Positions 11,301 through 23,300 of a DNA stretch of 64,000 nucleotides are shown here, piece by piece; position 1 is the stretch's first letter; each line of letters starts with the position of its first letter. The notes beneath the pieces were generated by a model. The model was not told the DNA's origin, did no database searches, and saw only the letters and a program-made list of their open reading frames with translations. The stretch lies in the NCBI GenBank assembly GCA_012295275.1, contig CM022679.1, forward strand, positions 26,908,850-26,972,849, in the 5' to 3' direction. A program made the translations under genes and the position numbers. The stretch comes from Chrysomallon squamiferum. Its lineage: Eukaryota; Mollusca; Gastropoda; Neomphalida; Peltospiridae.

Positions 11301-12305
11301 CACACTCGGCAAATGAGGCACTGAATACACCTACATATTCTTACTCTGAAAATGGATAAAAAAAGAAATATTTCTTTGTTAATACAACCATAGCTTATAA
11401 AGGGTGTGGCATATTTTGAATGTATCAAAACCATCCATCTGTGACTGGTATTAATTTATTACAATTGAGTATGATGAAGCAGAGGGGAGTTTTATCGCTG
11501 ATCATTTTATGAGTAATTTGTTTTGAGCTGTCTGTAAACAACCACCAGTACACATCAATGTCAGCAACTTCACTGAACTTTTTTCTCTTAACATTTCAGT
11601 GCCATTGTTTTGCAAGAATGAAAAGATTAACTGAAATATGTGAAATATAAATTATTTGTTATTGAAACATGACTGAATTTTACTCGTAACATTATGTGTG
11701 TATTTGTGTGGCGGAGTAGGGGAGTGGGTGTGTACATACTTGCAATTCATATGCATCAAGTACTTCAACATTAAAAAATAACCTGTTACTTCAGTCATTA
11801 TTAATATTAATTTGTCACATAGTACGTAGTCAATTTTTATTTGAAGAAAACCCCAAAATTATAAACAATGTTTCTATTTACTATATTTTATGATTACCCA
11901 TCCGGATTCCAAAATATCTGACACTGATTTCTTGCATTTTGCAATTGTGAAACAAAAAAATTTAGATGTTTCCACTTCAAAAGTCAGAAAGAATAGAACA
12001 CACTTTTTTTTTTTTTTATCTCCCAAAGCTCATGATATGCTGTGATAAGATTATTAGCACCACTTATTTACCTTGTGTACACTGTTTGGATCCTGCTGCC
12101 ATGCTGAATACATGTCCTCCAGGTAGGTTGACGAGCTGCCGCTAAGAAAAGGTTCTGCCGCTGCCTGTGTGGCATATTTTCTAGAAAACTTTGAGACGTT
12201 TCCATGTCCATCACTCCAGGTCGAGCATGTGCGACAGAACACAGTGCGGCTGATGTTCACCAAATGTCTCTCTGACAGAGAGACAATAGTCTTTAGGCGA
12301 TACAT
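566..12305 (-). CDS. OGDH: 2-oxoglutarate dehydrogenase E1 component, mitochondrial (partial gene, 3' end beyond left edge)
   Basis: E1 subunit of the mitochondrial 2-oxoglutarate dehydrogenase complex. It uses thiamine diphosphate to decarboxylate 2-oxoglutarate and succinylates E2 lipoamide in the TCA cycle. Coding exons in order: 12305-12072, 9285-9091, then either 8643-8541 or 6989-6887, then 3043-2943, 2491-2337, 1863-1717, 1487-1217, 694-566. All phases join without a break and give 445 residues of a protein of about 1000. Visible landmarks are a basic targeting peptide, AAEPFLSG and YLEDMYSAW near the N-terminus, [18 protein letters not shown], and the GDAAF...VVNNQ thiamine-diphosphate motif at residues 411-445. 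The remaining exons must lie left of position 1. Human OGDH aligns by eye throughout, so the assignment over OGDHL or DHTKD1-type paralogues rests on the N-terminal half only, but DADLD favours OGDH. Confidence 0.95.
800..1140. repeat. Intron with degenerate AT-rich short repeat
   Basis: Intron between OGDH exons 7 and 8. Variants of a ~25-35 bp unit with the core GTCACATTAAAAC(A) recur imperfectly. The small open frames here are not supported as genes. Confidence 0.5.
1217..1487 (-). CDS. OGDH: OGDH coding exon 7
   Basis: 271 nt, leaves in phase 0. Encodes [22 protein letters not shown]-type sequence (here [15 protein letters not shown]), [20 protein letters not shown] and ends GDTDGKK. These residues line the thiamine-diphosphate and substrate pocket in known E1o structures. 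Donor AAAAG|GTGAGC. Confidence 0.95.
1717..1863 (-). CDS. OGDH: OGDH coding exon 6
   Basis: 147 nt. Encodes [20 protein letters not shown], then [12 protein letters not shown] and the start of the active-site GMPHR motif. Donor CACAG|GTGAGT splits the Arg codon of PHR. Confidence 0.94.
2337..2491 (-). CDS. OGDH: OGDH coding exon 5
   Basis: 155 nt. Encodes [19 protein letters not shown] then the [14 protein letters not shown] and LARLVRST segments, all diagnostic of OGDH. Enters in phase 0 and leaves with two bases (AG) that complete an Arg codon in the next exon. Confidence 0.94.
2943..3043 (-). CDS. OGDH: OGDH coding exon 4
   Basis: 101 nt, enters in phase 1 and leaves in phase 0. Encodes [19 protein letters not shown] then [12 protein letters not shown], matching the conserved DLDKVF...TTFIGG...LPLREI block of OGDH. 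Acceptor GATTGCAG, donor CTCGAG|GTTTGC. Confidence 0.93.
3067..3098. repeat. (GACA)n microsatellite
   Basis: Seven or so GACA units in the OGDH intron just upstream of exon 4. Confidence 0.85.
3360..3540. repeat. A/T-only low-complexity tract with (ATA)n
   Basis: Nearly pure A/T run including a long ATA/AAT triplet array in the large OGDH intron between exons 3b and 4. The surrounding 3100-4130 shows nothing else. Confidence 0.8.
4130..5180. repeat. Degenerate minisatellite in OGDH intron
   Basis: About 1 kb of diverged copies of ~22-45 bp units with cores TGATATGTCACTGTATAA and GTATAATGTAATATTAATCA. Intron between exons 3b and 4. No coding signal. Confidence 0.6.
5281..5345. repeat. (GT)n-(GA)n microsatellite
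   Basis: Compound GT then GA dinucleotide array in the same intron. 5346-6350 holds no recognisable feature. Confidence 0.85.
6360..6907 (-). repeat. Minisatellite (66-~105 bp units) carrying copies of the OGDH exon 3b donor
   Basis: Variable-length units repeat the last bases of exon 3b with its donor (minus strand ATAGATTTG|GTAAGGATAA). Intact copies have GT at 6886-6885 (real), 6672-6671, 6576-6575 and 6510-6509; the copy near 6436 reads GA and one near 6780 is eroded. Flanking arms are complementary: 6652-6662 and 6682-6692 form a perfect 11-bp stem with a 19-nt loop holding the donor. The real donor keeps a shorter stem. Confidence 0.85.
6887..6989 (-). CDS. OGDH: OGDH alternative exon 3b (no DADLD; predicted Ca2+-insensitive form)
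   Basis: 103 nt, phase 0 in and phase 1 out. Reads [14 protein letters not shown] then [14 protein letters not shown] and ends MSHYRF. It aligns without gaps to exon 3a, but DADLD is replaced by SVDLQ, losing two of the three acidic residues. Acceptor TTCATTAG, donor ATTTG|GTAAGG at 6886. The last ~20 nt and the donor are part of a tandem repeat that continues into the intron (separate entry). Confidence 0.9.
7320..7620. repeat. Degenerate ~30-40 bp repeat between the alternative OGDH exons
   Basis: Imperfect recurrences of CAGTTCACTGTCAGAATCAG with AGCAATATGAACAG in the intron between exons 3a and 3b. No exon recognised. Confidence 0.5.
8541..8643 (-). CDS. OGDH: OGDH alternative exon 3a (DADLD, Ca2+-binding form)
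   Basis: 103 nt, phase 0 in and phase 1 out, residues 144-178. Reads [14 protein letters not shown] followed by [13 protein letters not shown] and ends QTYNL. DADLD at residues 159-163 is the motif identified as the Ca2+ site in mammalian OGDH. Acceptor TTGCCAG and donor CTTG|GTATGT are good. It has exactly the same length and phases as the exon at 6887-6989, so using both or neither would shift the frame. Confidence 0.9.
9091..9285 (-). CDS. OGDH: OGDH coding exon 2
   Basis: Encodes residues 79-143 in phase 0 at both ends (acceptor TTTCAG, donor ATCAG|GTGTGG). It starts [19 protein letters not shown] and ends with [10 protein letters not shown], the usual lead-in to the (I)RGHH segment encoded by the alternative third exon. 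Confidence 0.92.
9321..9928. repeat. Two-copy tandem duplication, period ~304 bp
   Basis: Copies start at 9321 and 9625 with GATCAAAA(C/T). Both share TACACATGTTTATGTCAAAA or a close variant and a GGTTCATTTGATA segment, then AT-rich tails. Lies in OGDH intron 1. Confidence 0.75.
9929..12071. other. OGDH intron 1, remainder
   Basis: AT-rich sequence with short T and A runs. I see no exon, RNA gene or mobile element. Confidence 0.6.
12072..12305 (-). CDS. OGDH: OGDH coding exon 1: mitochondrial targeting peptide and E1 N-terminus
   Basis: Encodes residues 1-78. ATG at 12305 starts [10 protein letters not shown]; the first ~45 residues are rich in Arg/Lys/Ser with few acidic residues, as in a mitochondrial presequence. 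[20 protein letters not shown] follows and matches the conserved mature N-terminus, which contacts E2/E3. Exon ends in phase 0 at CACAAG|GTAAAT. A 5' untranslated exon further upstream is possible; no promoter was recognised. Confidence 0.93.
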
Positions 12306-15300
12306 GTTTTGTGAAACCTACTCAGAGGTTAGTCCTTGCAATGTGAAAATGTCTTTTATTGTGGCAAAGGCAGGGAATAGGCATAGAAGCTAGTCTGTAA
12401 ATAATGGCGATGCTTTTTTTATTTTAGTTGAAGTAATTTCAGTCGCATCTGATACTGGCTTTGGGAATATAAAAACTTTAGAAACCGAACGTCCTTCAAA
12501 TCCAAAGCAAGAAATTTGTCGTAAGTAACAAGTTTGATATTGTTGTTTCCTTCCTCGTTATTCTTTTCTTTATTCTTTTATGTTCATAGCAACTTGATAA
12601 ATTATATATAAATAGTTATAAACGGATGACAACTCAAATAAAGAAAAACTCTTGATTTTCAACTTTTGCCGACTTTGGGAATACCCGGGAAAAATGGCGA
12701 CCTTGAAAGTGACACAGATGTTCTTCAACTTTTTGCCTGAAAGGAATAATGAAATTATTATTATCATTTAAAACAGAAGTGTAAGATGTTTATGAAAAAT
12801 AACATGGTTTGTTCTCAGAACGACTGATGAACATCGAATAATATAAAACATTACCTTTTTGGCCACACTCTATGATAAGGTGATACCTTTACAGCTGTTT
12901 GCTTGCCGACCAGCCACGAAATTATTTTATTCTGTTTATTTTGATTGGGTTGTTCTTGTGGGCACTCCCCTTTTTGAGAGCCAATGAATAAAAGCGACAC
13001 AATAAACTGGAGGTATTCCCCAATTCAGCTATTTACGTCATTAGTTTTAGTCTCGGTAACATAGACCAAATGCATTCGATATCTAGAGTCAGTATACTCG
13101 AGTGTATTACGTTATTTATCTGGGTATACAACGTGTGTGTATGTGTGTGTGTGTGTATGTGTATAGGTGTGCACTTGGAAGGCCGCATGAGTGTGGTATC
13201 TTTTTATTGTTATGTGTACATTTTTGTAAAATGCATTTCAAAAGCTGTGTTTTTTTAAAATAAATTTTGCTTCCGGTACAATTCTTTCTTGTTCCCTGTC
13301 AGTATTACTTTATTAATTTTTGTCGTTGTTGCTATTATTGTTGTTGTTGTTTAGATTTAGTTATTTATTTATAACGTAGATTATAGCTAGGAAAGTTATG
13401 GCACACAGTCATCCTTTAGCATCATTCTTTGTTTCTGTAAAGAGAAAATATCATACTACAATTTTTTATTGTACCAGTGAACAATGATGTTTCCGTGTTC
13501 ACAAACAACAACTATAAATTATAGTAGTAGTAGCAGTAGTAGTAGTAGTAATGGTGATGATGATGATATGCAGCTACATTAGGATGTATAACAAGATATA
13601 TGTAATAAATTATTCTTTCGGTTTTTCTGTCATACGTGTAACCTGAATCTATTGGTGTTGACGCATTTCTGAGTGGAATGTGATGTATTAAATGTTATTA
13701 TGTGGCACGTGTGACGTACACAAATTATTATACAATGATGATGAAGGAAACATGAGAAATATTTATTATTATTATTATTAAGCTATTATGTATGGCAAAA
13801 CAACAACAAACAAAAAAAAAAAAAAAAAACAGGTATTGTTATAAGTATATTTGATATTTAGGTTTTCAACAAAATAGGATAGAAAATTCATGGTACAGAA
13901 TGAGACATTTTCCATTATAAAATATAATCAATATATCCGAAGTATAAAATTACAAAACTGAACAATTAATTCATAATGTAACGTTAGCAAAATATTACCA
14001 AACCATTGAAAATGGGAAAAATAACGAAAGATTATCAAGTTAAAAAAAAAATAATAATAATAATAATAAATTATTATAATAAATAACCAGATGAATAAAT
14101 CTAAATTATTAGATGTATAGATATAAAGTATTTACAGAATGAAATATTACCAAAGTATTTAAAGTATAAGCTTAAATGGAACGAAAGTACTTGTATTAGC
14201 ATCAAATTTAACGAATTTATATTCTTTGTGTAAGCTAAAATTTCCAAAAGTATTTGTAGCAGAAGCAAGAGATAACCAAAATATTTACTCTGTAACGAAA
14301 GAATGAAAAAAATATAAAAAATTACTAAATCATTCACAAGTCAATATACAATAAATTTCGTTTTTTTTTTAAAGTTCTTACATTTAAATTTATGACGAAA
14401 GCTTTCACAGCATAATAAAATATATCCAAACCATTTTATAATATTATTATAAATACGGACGATTTATGGCCAAATGATTCATATCGCTGCAAATACATCG
14501 ATATAGCAAATGTAACCAAATGAGTTTTTAAACTATTACAAGTACTGTACATCGATTCTTTACAGCATTAAAAATGTAACCAAATCTTTATAGTATTATT
14601 CAGAAAACATAATTAATAGCATAACAAAATTTAAGCAAATCATTCATAATAATTATCATTACAAACACTTCATTACAGCATAAACAAAATTTAACCAAAT
14701 TATTCTTAAAACTATTACAAGTACCTCGCATATAGCATAAACCTAAGCTAACCAAACCATTATAATATTATTTAAAATAAGCAATGTAGCCAAAGCCAAA
14801 GTGAATCAGTTTTATGAAGAAAGTTACAAAAAAAGATTTTTTTAAAGAAGAAAAAGAAGACATTTATACTGGTTACGTTATAAGCATCAGTATTTGGATT
14901 ATGTGCAATTTGAATTCTTTAAATTATTGCACTGATATCCGTAAAAGTATATAGAGTTAAAACTGTAAAAATTAGTTCATACTGGAACGTAATAATTTAT
15001 TTTGTTACGACAGTCAAGATTCTATAAATATGCATCTGACCGAACTCTAAAATTTTAATTACGCGATATATAATGAACAGCAACGTCGAGTGACCTTTTT
15101 TTTTGGTAAACGTCACTCTATGCATTTCCATCCGTTCACTTCCCTGGCGTCGACGCTAGCAAACATTTCGGCATATTACGCATATTTGTCAGCATTTACC
15201 GAAGGATTGGCACCAATACGCCTGGATTAACAAACACTGTTTAAGCAGAGTTTGAAAAAATCTAGCATGTTATTTATAATCGTAATCAAAATTTAACTTA

Positions 15301-16663
15301 CTTTGTTTCTGAACTGTTTGAGGCAAGCAAAAATGTGACAGTTTTATGCAAAGTGAATAATTTATTTGGATCGATCTGGGTTAGCATCGTTCGAGAATAA
15401 TTAAAAGGGAACATACATGTTTGTGTGCGCGCATATGTGTGTTTGCGTGTATGCGCGCGAGTGAATGTATCTGTTTGCGTGTATGCGCCTTTAAGTCATC
15501 AGTTTGTAAGATCTGATGAATGGTTATGGATGAATATCGATACAAATATGAGTATCGCGACAGCCAGTATTAGATCTGTGTAGTGTTTATTCGCTTTAGA
15601 CTAAATGTTTAAAATGTACCGTTAGAGATTAGAAGAAATAGCATAAATATATTACATGTGGTGATTATATTTTAGTTTTAATATCTTTATTTATTTATAT
15701 TATTATTGTTATTTAATTTTTTTAAATTATTTTTTCACGTATTTATTTATTTGTTGCTGTTGTAATTATTATTAGTAGCAGTAGTAGTAATAGTAGAGGT
15801 AATATCAAAGTTAGTATTTGTATATTATTAGTGTTTATTTACTTATTTTTAAGAACATTTATTACGAAAACTTTTTAAGTTTCTGTGTATGCAAAAAGCG
15901 AATATTAGGTTTCTTTAACTCGATACAAAATTGTAATAGCTGTTACAATATATTAGTCATTATGTGTCAGTATCTATGAGAAAACACCTTAGAATATACA
16001 GGTATATGATTTAAGGGTACTTGCTGGAGCAGACGACATAAGTCCAAAAATTGGTCAATCATCAAGCGAGAATTCTACCATCGGAGTACCGTCTGTTTTT
16101 CGAGTGGGTGCGAGATCTGTATGGTATGATGTGTACGTACGTAGGTGTGTATCTGAGTATTTTAATATGCGTCCGTATGTCTGTATTTTTATGTACATTG
16201 TGTGCGTGTATGTGAATAAACTTGACGTTCTTTGCAAATAGAAGTGAAGAGTCAGTTATATAGGGGAATATTTAGACCGACAGTTAAAGATATTACAGAA
16301 GAACAACAAAAAACAAAACAAAAGCCCCCTAAAAAACCAACAACAAAACAAAACAAAACAAAACACAAAAACATTCACAAACAAACGAGACTCTAAAAGA
16401 GAACATGTAGTAATAGGTAGCTAACGTCATTAAAAGCTTGTAAACATTTGAGGTTTATTCATCCCGCTGCACGTGTTTATCCAAACAAACCGTTTCTCCA
16501 GTTGCCCCCTTTCCCACACCTACCCTTACCACCAGCATTAGTGGAATTTGCCGAGCGTTCCGTTTAAACACTGGTGCGGAAAATAATAGAGCCGGGGTGT
16601 CGTTTGTTTTCGCAGAAGCTTTAAAATGAATCACATGTCGTTTGTAATTCACAATTAACCAAC
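12306..16663. other. Intergenic region between divergent OGDH and the secreted-protein gene
   Basis: About 4.4 kb holding the 5' regions of two divergently transcribed genes. It has a GT microsatellite (13130-13165), AGT and TTG triplets and AT-rich stretches. No promoter motif, exon or RNA gene can be supported. A possible 3' splice site TTTTCGCAG at 16606-16614 would make a short 5' untranslated part for the downstream gene. Confidence 0.5.
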
Positions 16664-17324
16664 ATGGTTTCGACGACTCTCTGTTTTCTGCTGGTGACTT
16701 TAATTCTGTCGCCAGGACTGGCGAGTAAGCTGGGTTTTGAACTAGACGACATTGCGCTAGAAGACGGCGGTTTCAAAGGAAGAGTCCTACCAAGGTCTAA
16801 CGCCAGAAATCAACGATCTGTTTGGCTTTTCCAGGACGAGTACATCAAGTTAACCTTCTGTCTACCGCGACGGATGCAGGTTGCCGTGGAAGACATCATT
16901 ATTTCGAACGACGGCGGCATGGATCGTGTTCTCCTGAAGTGGGATATTCGTAACGCCATCGGTAATTTCAACTCCACCGTCGACAGCAACTGGGGCTTCA
17001 GCTGGAATAATTTCTACAGCACTGGTCAAATTGGTGCGCCTCGCTCACTACCAGCCGGCCAGCAGACGGTCACTGTTAAAGTAGTCACATCCGACTGCTA
17101 CGGCGTTGAGCTCGATCAGATCGTTCTTGCATTCAGCGAACACGTCACTAAAGAAGATCTGAAGTGTCCAAAGGATAGATCTAATGTCGGATCCATTGGT
17201 TCTCTTTATGGACTCCCAACAAAAGATGTTGTTGATTTGTGCTTAAGTGGAAAGCTGAAAGATCCCGTCGAAAGACAAAGGGTTTTAACAACACCACAAA
17301 CTACAAATGTTACTCCATATCCAG
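16664..17324 (+). CDS. Secreted S/T-rich protein, exon 1: signal peptide and N-terminal domain
   Basis: ATG at 16664 begins MVSTTLCFLLVTLILSPGLA, a clear signal peptide. The domain has four Cys after the signal (in LTFC, TSDC, LKC, DLC). The open frame continues to 17482 only by reading into the intron through a T run; the donor at 17325 gives an in-frame join. A ten-codon upstream ORF at 16626-16658 precedes the start. Confidence 0.88.
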
Positions 17325-20300
17325 GTGAGGGCAAGTTTCCTATAGTAAAAATTTTACCGTCTAGAAAGGTTTTTTTCTGGCACAGATATTTTTTTTTTTT
17401 TTTTTTTTTTTTCTTTAAATGTAGTTTAAATATAATTTATCAGAATAATTATAAAATTACTGAAATAAAATTCTGTAGATAGTGCAATCTCATTAAATAG
17501 GTTCTGACCCTAAAATTATGTACAGTGGATTCCACGACAAAACGCTTCAGATACATCTATATAGATTCTACGACATAAATTTATATTTCCTGTGAAGGCA
17601 ATGATAAGAATGCACACGAGAATTGTTTATTAAAATTTAATGAATAATAAGATGATTTCTAAAACTTCTAAATTATTTAAATATCGTTTTGAAATATCAT
17701 TTTGAAATAAATGAAACAGATTATTTAGGACTGCAAAATACACGTGAGAAGACAGGCTAACTATAAGAGGTTCTTTATAAATACAATACTGTCTGTTATT
17801 GGCAGGTGTGTATATATCATATATACTCACACGCACATACATACATACATATAAAGATACATACATACATACATATATTATACACATACACACACATATA
17901 TATCATGATTTGTACGATACACGTGGTTGAAATGTATATCTCATACAATAAAAGTGAAGATCCTGCTATCCTCTTTATTTAATAGTTAAGTGGACAGAAA
18001 ACAATTTAGATATATCAATTTAATGTATTATATGCCACTGTAGAGCAGTAATATATTTTTACTTATTATTTATCTGTTGATTTATTTATTTGTTACATTA
18101 TGCTGGCATTCTAAAGCCGATCTTTTCTGTTCTGCTTATGTCATTAAATACCTTTCACTAATGTATCGTCATCACGTCATTGTGAATGTTTTGTAGGAGG
18201 GACAACTTGCATTAACGTCATAGAAACGTCTACCACACCAGCAACTGTCGAATCAGGAGAGACCACTACCCCAGTTGTTTCAAGTAAAACACACAGCACA
18301 GCAGAAATAACGACTGAAGCAGCCACCAAATCAGCTCCTGGTGCAAGAATCCTTCCAAAGTCTAGTCCCAGCAGCAACATCAACAAACAAACAGCAGTAA
18401 GTACTGACAAAACATCTACTTATGCTGAACAAACTACGTCTGCTACATTACAGTCAAGCCCGTCTACGGAAACGACTAACGTTACAACGGAAATATCAGA
18501 TACATCATCCACAGTTACCCAAGAGTCCGTGCAGTATCCGGAATCATCGACTGGTACGGAGTTTACTGAGGCTGCAACGGCTACAGGGACAGCAGCATCT
18601 ACAACAGAATTAGATAAGTATTCGGAGAAAACAACAGAATCAGTTACCCGTACAGACGAAACCACTGCCAGTGTAGAAACAAACAGATCTTTTGAGATAA
18701 CAGCCACGACATCAGGTTCAGGTGGATACACAGAGAAAACTGATGTAACATCGGAACAGGATAGATCTACTGTGACAACAGCAACAAAATTACACAAACC
18801 CTCGGAGACGACGTCAGCCGCTGTAGAATCGAGTGGATCTACTCAAGCAACGACAGCGACTCCAGAATCAGACAGGTATACAAAGAAAACAGCAGTAACA
18901 ACAAAATTAGAGAAATCTACAGAAGCTATGACAGAAGCTATGGCAGATACTACGGAATCAAAAGGATCTACGTTAGCAACAGCAGCGACATCAGAATCAA
19001 ACTGGTTCACAGAGAAATTAGCAGAATCAGACACATCTACTGAGACAAAAGCAGCGCAAAAAGAATCAAACAAATCTACAGACTCGTCGATATCCGTTAC
19101 CCCAGAAACACGAGACATTGCTTGTAACAACAAGCAAAAGTGTGAAACTGGCAAAACGGAAAATGTTCAGCCATTGAAAACATCTACAACTGAGCAAAAA
19201 CTCGATTCATCAACTGCAGGTTTAGAATATCAGACCTCTACTGAAGCTGTAAATGTTACTTCCACATTTGATGAATCCTCAACAACAAGAACATCTTCCT
19301 TACAGTTTGGAAAGTCCAAATCAACTATCTCGGAACGTGACTCCTCTGAAAAACCAACATCAGTTTCGCAGACGGAGTTTCCAGTATCACAAGAATCCAC
19401 AACAGAAACTTCAGAGCCTGAAGAGTCAACAGCAAAGACAGGTTCTGAAAAATACGCTAAATCTACAGAATCAACATCTACATCTCAGAATATTCCAAAA
19501 GGATGTACAAATAAAATGAATTGTCCTGAACAAGCAAGTACTGAAACGAATCATGGTACATGGAAAATGTCTACTGATGTCCAGGCAACAAAATCAACAG
19601 AATCAATGTCAGAGAAATCAACAAAACAAACTTCAGGTTCATCAGAATATGAAAAATCTTCTAATACTTTGGAATATAAACAGTCAACGAAAGCTACTTC
19701 AGAATTTAACAAATCAGCAAGTACTTCAGAATACGACAACTCAGCGAAATCAACGAAATTTACTTCGGAATATGACAAGTCAACGAAATTTACTCCAGAT
19801 TATAACAAATCAACGAAATCAACTTCAGAATATGATAAATCAACGAAATTTACTTCAGAATATGAGAAATCAACAAAGACAGCTTCAGAATATGACAAAT
19901 CAACGAAGTCAGCTTCAGAATATGATAAATCAACAAAAGCAACTTCAGCATATGACAAATCAACAAAAATAACTTCAGAATATGAAAAATCAACAAAAGC
20001 AACTTCAGAATATGACAAATCAACAAAAGTAACTTCAGAATATGATAAATCAACAAAAGTAACTTCAGAATATGACACATCAACAAAAGCAATTTCAGAA
20101 TATGACAAATCAACAAAAGCAACTTCAGAATATGACAAATCAACAAAAGTAACTTCAGAATATGACAAATCAACAAAAGTAACTTCAGAATATGACACAT
20201 CAACAAAAGCAATTTCTGAATATGATAAATCAACAAAAGCAACTTCAGAATATGACAAATTAACAAAAGTATCTTCAGACTATGACACATCAACAAAGTC

Positions 20301-23300
20301 AGCTTCAGAATATGACAAATCAACAAAAGTAACTTCAGAATATGATAAATCAACAAAAGCAACTTCAGACTATGACAAATCAACAAAGTCAGCTTCAGAA
20401 TATGACAAATCAACAAAGTCAGCTTCAGAATATGACAAATCAACAAAAGCATCTTCAGAATATGACACATCAACAAAGTCAGCTTCAGAATATGACACAT
20501 CAACAAAAGTAACTTCAGAATATGACAAATCAACAAAAGTAACTTCAGAATATGATAAATCAACAAAAGTAACTTCAGAATATGACACATCAACAAAAGC
20601 AATTTCAGAATATGACAAATCAACAAAAGCAACTTCAGAATATGATAAATCAACAAAAGCAACTTCAGAATATGACAAATCAACAAAAGCAACTTCAGAA
20701 TATGACAAATCAACAAAGTCAGCTTTAGAATATGACAAATCAACAAAAGCAACTTCAGAATATGACATATCAAGTTCTACATTAGCTTCTAACAAAGGAA
20801 AGAAAACCACATCATCTCCTTCTAAATCGGAACAGTCAACAGAAATGACAGTGACTTCAAATCAATCAGGATCCACATCTTCTGAATCTGAATCAACAAA
20901 AGTAACCTCCGAAACATCGGTGAGCATTTGCGATAATGAAAAAAAATGTTCAAAACAGACTACAAAAATAATAGAAAGAGAAGACAGATCAACAAAACCT
21001 AACCCACAAGAAAGACATTTGAAAAGTTCTACGAGAAGTAGGGAATATACAGTTGCAGCCTCACAGACCGATATATCAACGGAAAGTACACCGTCTCTCA
21101 ATTCGCAAACACCAGTAATCGATTGTGAGAACGAAATAAATTGTCCGGTAAAAACGGATGTCAGTGAAATATCAACAAGCGCTACTTCGATTTCAGACAA
21201 ATCAACAAGTTCTACATCAGTATTTGTCACAACGACAAGTAATACTTCAGTGTCAGGTAAATCAACAGGTGCTACTTCGGCGGTGTCAGAAAAATCAACA
21301 ATCAATACCTCAGTATCAGATAAATCTACAAACGTTACTCCAGTGTCTGATGTATCATCTAGAGATACTTCAGTGTTAGAAACATCAACGCAGTCAGTAA
21401 GTGCTACTTCAGTATTTGATGAATCAATGAATGCATCTTTAGCTTCTGACAAAACACGATCAACAAGTGCTACTCCGAAACAGGACAGATCAACAAGTGC
21501 TACTTCAGAACTGAACGAATCAGCAAGTGCTACGTCAATAACTGACAAATCAACACAGTCAGTAAGTGCTGAGAAATCAACAATTGCTGCTTCAGTTTCA
21601 ACACAACCAACAAGTATTGTTTCCAACAATGAGAAAACAGAAGGCTCCACCAACGCTAATACACAAACTGATAAATCACTTGTTTCTGACAGTACCTCTC
21701 AGTCTTCATCTGTGTCTGAGAAATCAACATCTGAATCGTATTTTAACAAATCAACTCTTACAATTGAAGAATCTAAGCAGTCGTCTCAGTCAGCAACAGC
21801 CACTTCGCTGTCTCCAGAAATGACAAGTTCCCCTAAATACACACTAGGAATGGACTGTAATGACGATAAAAGAAACTGTCAACACACAAAGTCAACAGAT
21901 GTCACAAGTAGTCCAAGTAGTCCAGAATATGAAACATCAACGAAAGCTACTCCAGAATATGAGCAATTAACAAAAGTTACAAAATACAAACCAGCAATGG
22001 ACTGTAAGGATAAAGGAGACTGTTTAGAAACAAAATCAACAGATGTCACAGTTACTTCAGAATATAATAAATCAATGAAAACTACTTCAGAATATGACAA
22101 ATCAATGAAAACAACACTTACTCCAGAATACGAAAAGTCGGCGGAAACTACTTCAGAATATGAGAAATCAACAAACATTATTCTACAATATGACAAATCA
22201 ACAAAAATTACTGCAGAATATGACAAATCAACGAAAACTATTTCAGAATATGACAAATCAATGAAAACAACATTTACTCCAGAATACGAAAAGTCGGCGG
22301 AAACAACTTCAGAATATGACAAATCAACGAAAACAACATTTACTCCAGAATATGAAAAGTCTGCGGAAACAACTTCAGAATATAACAAATCAACGAAAGC
22401 TACTTCAGAAAATGATAAATCAATGCAAACAACATTTACTTCAGAATATGATACATCAACAAAAACTACGTCAGAATATGACATGTCAACGAAAGCTACT
22501 TCAGAATATGACAAATCAGCGAAAACGAAATATACTCCAGAATATGACAAATCAACGAAAGCTACTCGAGAATATGACAAATCAACAAAGTCTATGTTAA
22601 CTTCAGAATATGACATATCAACAAAAGCTACCTTAGAATATGACAAAACAACGAAATATACTCCAGAATATGACAAATCAACGAAGGCTACTCGGGAATA
22701 TGACAAATCAACAAAGTCTATGTTAACTTCAGAATATGACATATCAACAAAAGCTCCCTTAGAATATGACAAAACAACAAAATCTACTTCAAAGTATGAC
22801 AACTCAATGAAGCCAACAGCATCACCAGAATACGACAAATCAACATCTACGTTAGAGCATAATAAATCAAAAAGACCAACTTCGAAAACACAAGAAAGTA
22901 CTACGGTTGGATCTGTTATATCTTCTGAATCATCTATGGGTACTTCAAAATCAGAAAATATTTTTAGAGAAACAACTGATTACCCCTGTTATGACATTAT
23001 AAAATGTTTAACGCGTAGCTCAAAACCGAAAAATGAATCATTCACCAAACCTAATCCTGACAGCAGACTATTAAAAACTTCAACGATTCATTCCCTTTCT
23101 ACATCATCAACTATTTCAGAATACAAAAGGACGACGCAATCAGAAACTGGTAACTTTACAGAACCAAGGTCTTTTGAAACAGAGAGTTCTACAGAAATAA
23201 CCCCAACTGCTGAAAGCAGTATCGAAACATCTGAAGCAATTACAGATGTAACATGGCAAGACAAACATACAAAAGTAACAGCAACGTCATCTACAGTAAG

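Noticed and set aside
14101-14337. Small AT-rich open frames in the 12.3-16.6 kb intergenic region
   Set aside because: Low-complexity Ile/Leu/Phe/Tyr translations with no splice structure or family resemblance.
17325-17482. Extension of exon 1 of the secreted-protein gene to a stop at 17482
   Set aside because: It reads through a consensus donor into a T run; the splice to 18197 keeps frame and composition.
19800-20810. Long antisense open frames (up to 307 codons) opposite the decapeptide array
   Set aside because: A 30-bp repeat without a stop in a given frame leaves that frame open throughout; the products (ICHILKLLLL repeats) are periodic artefacts with no start context.
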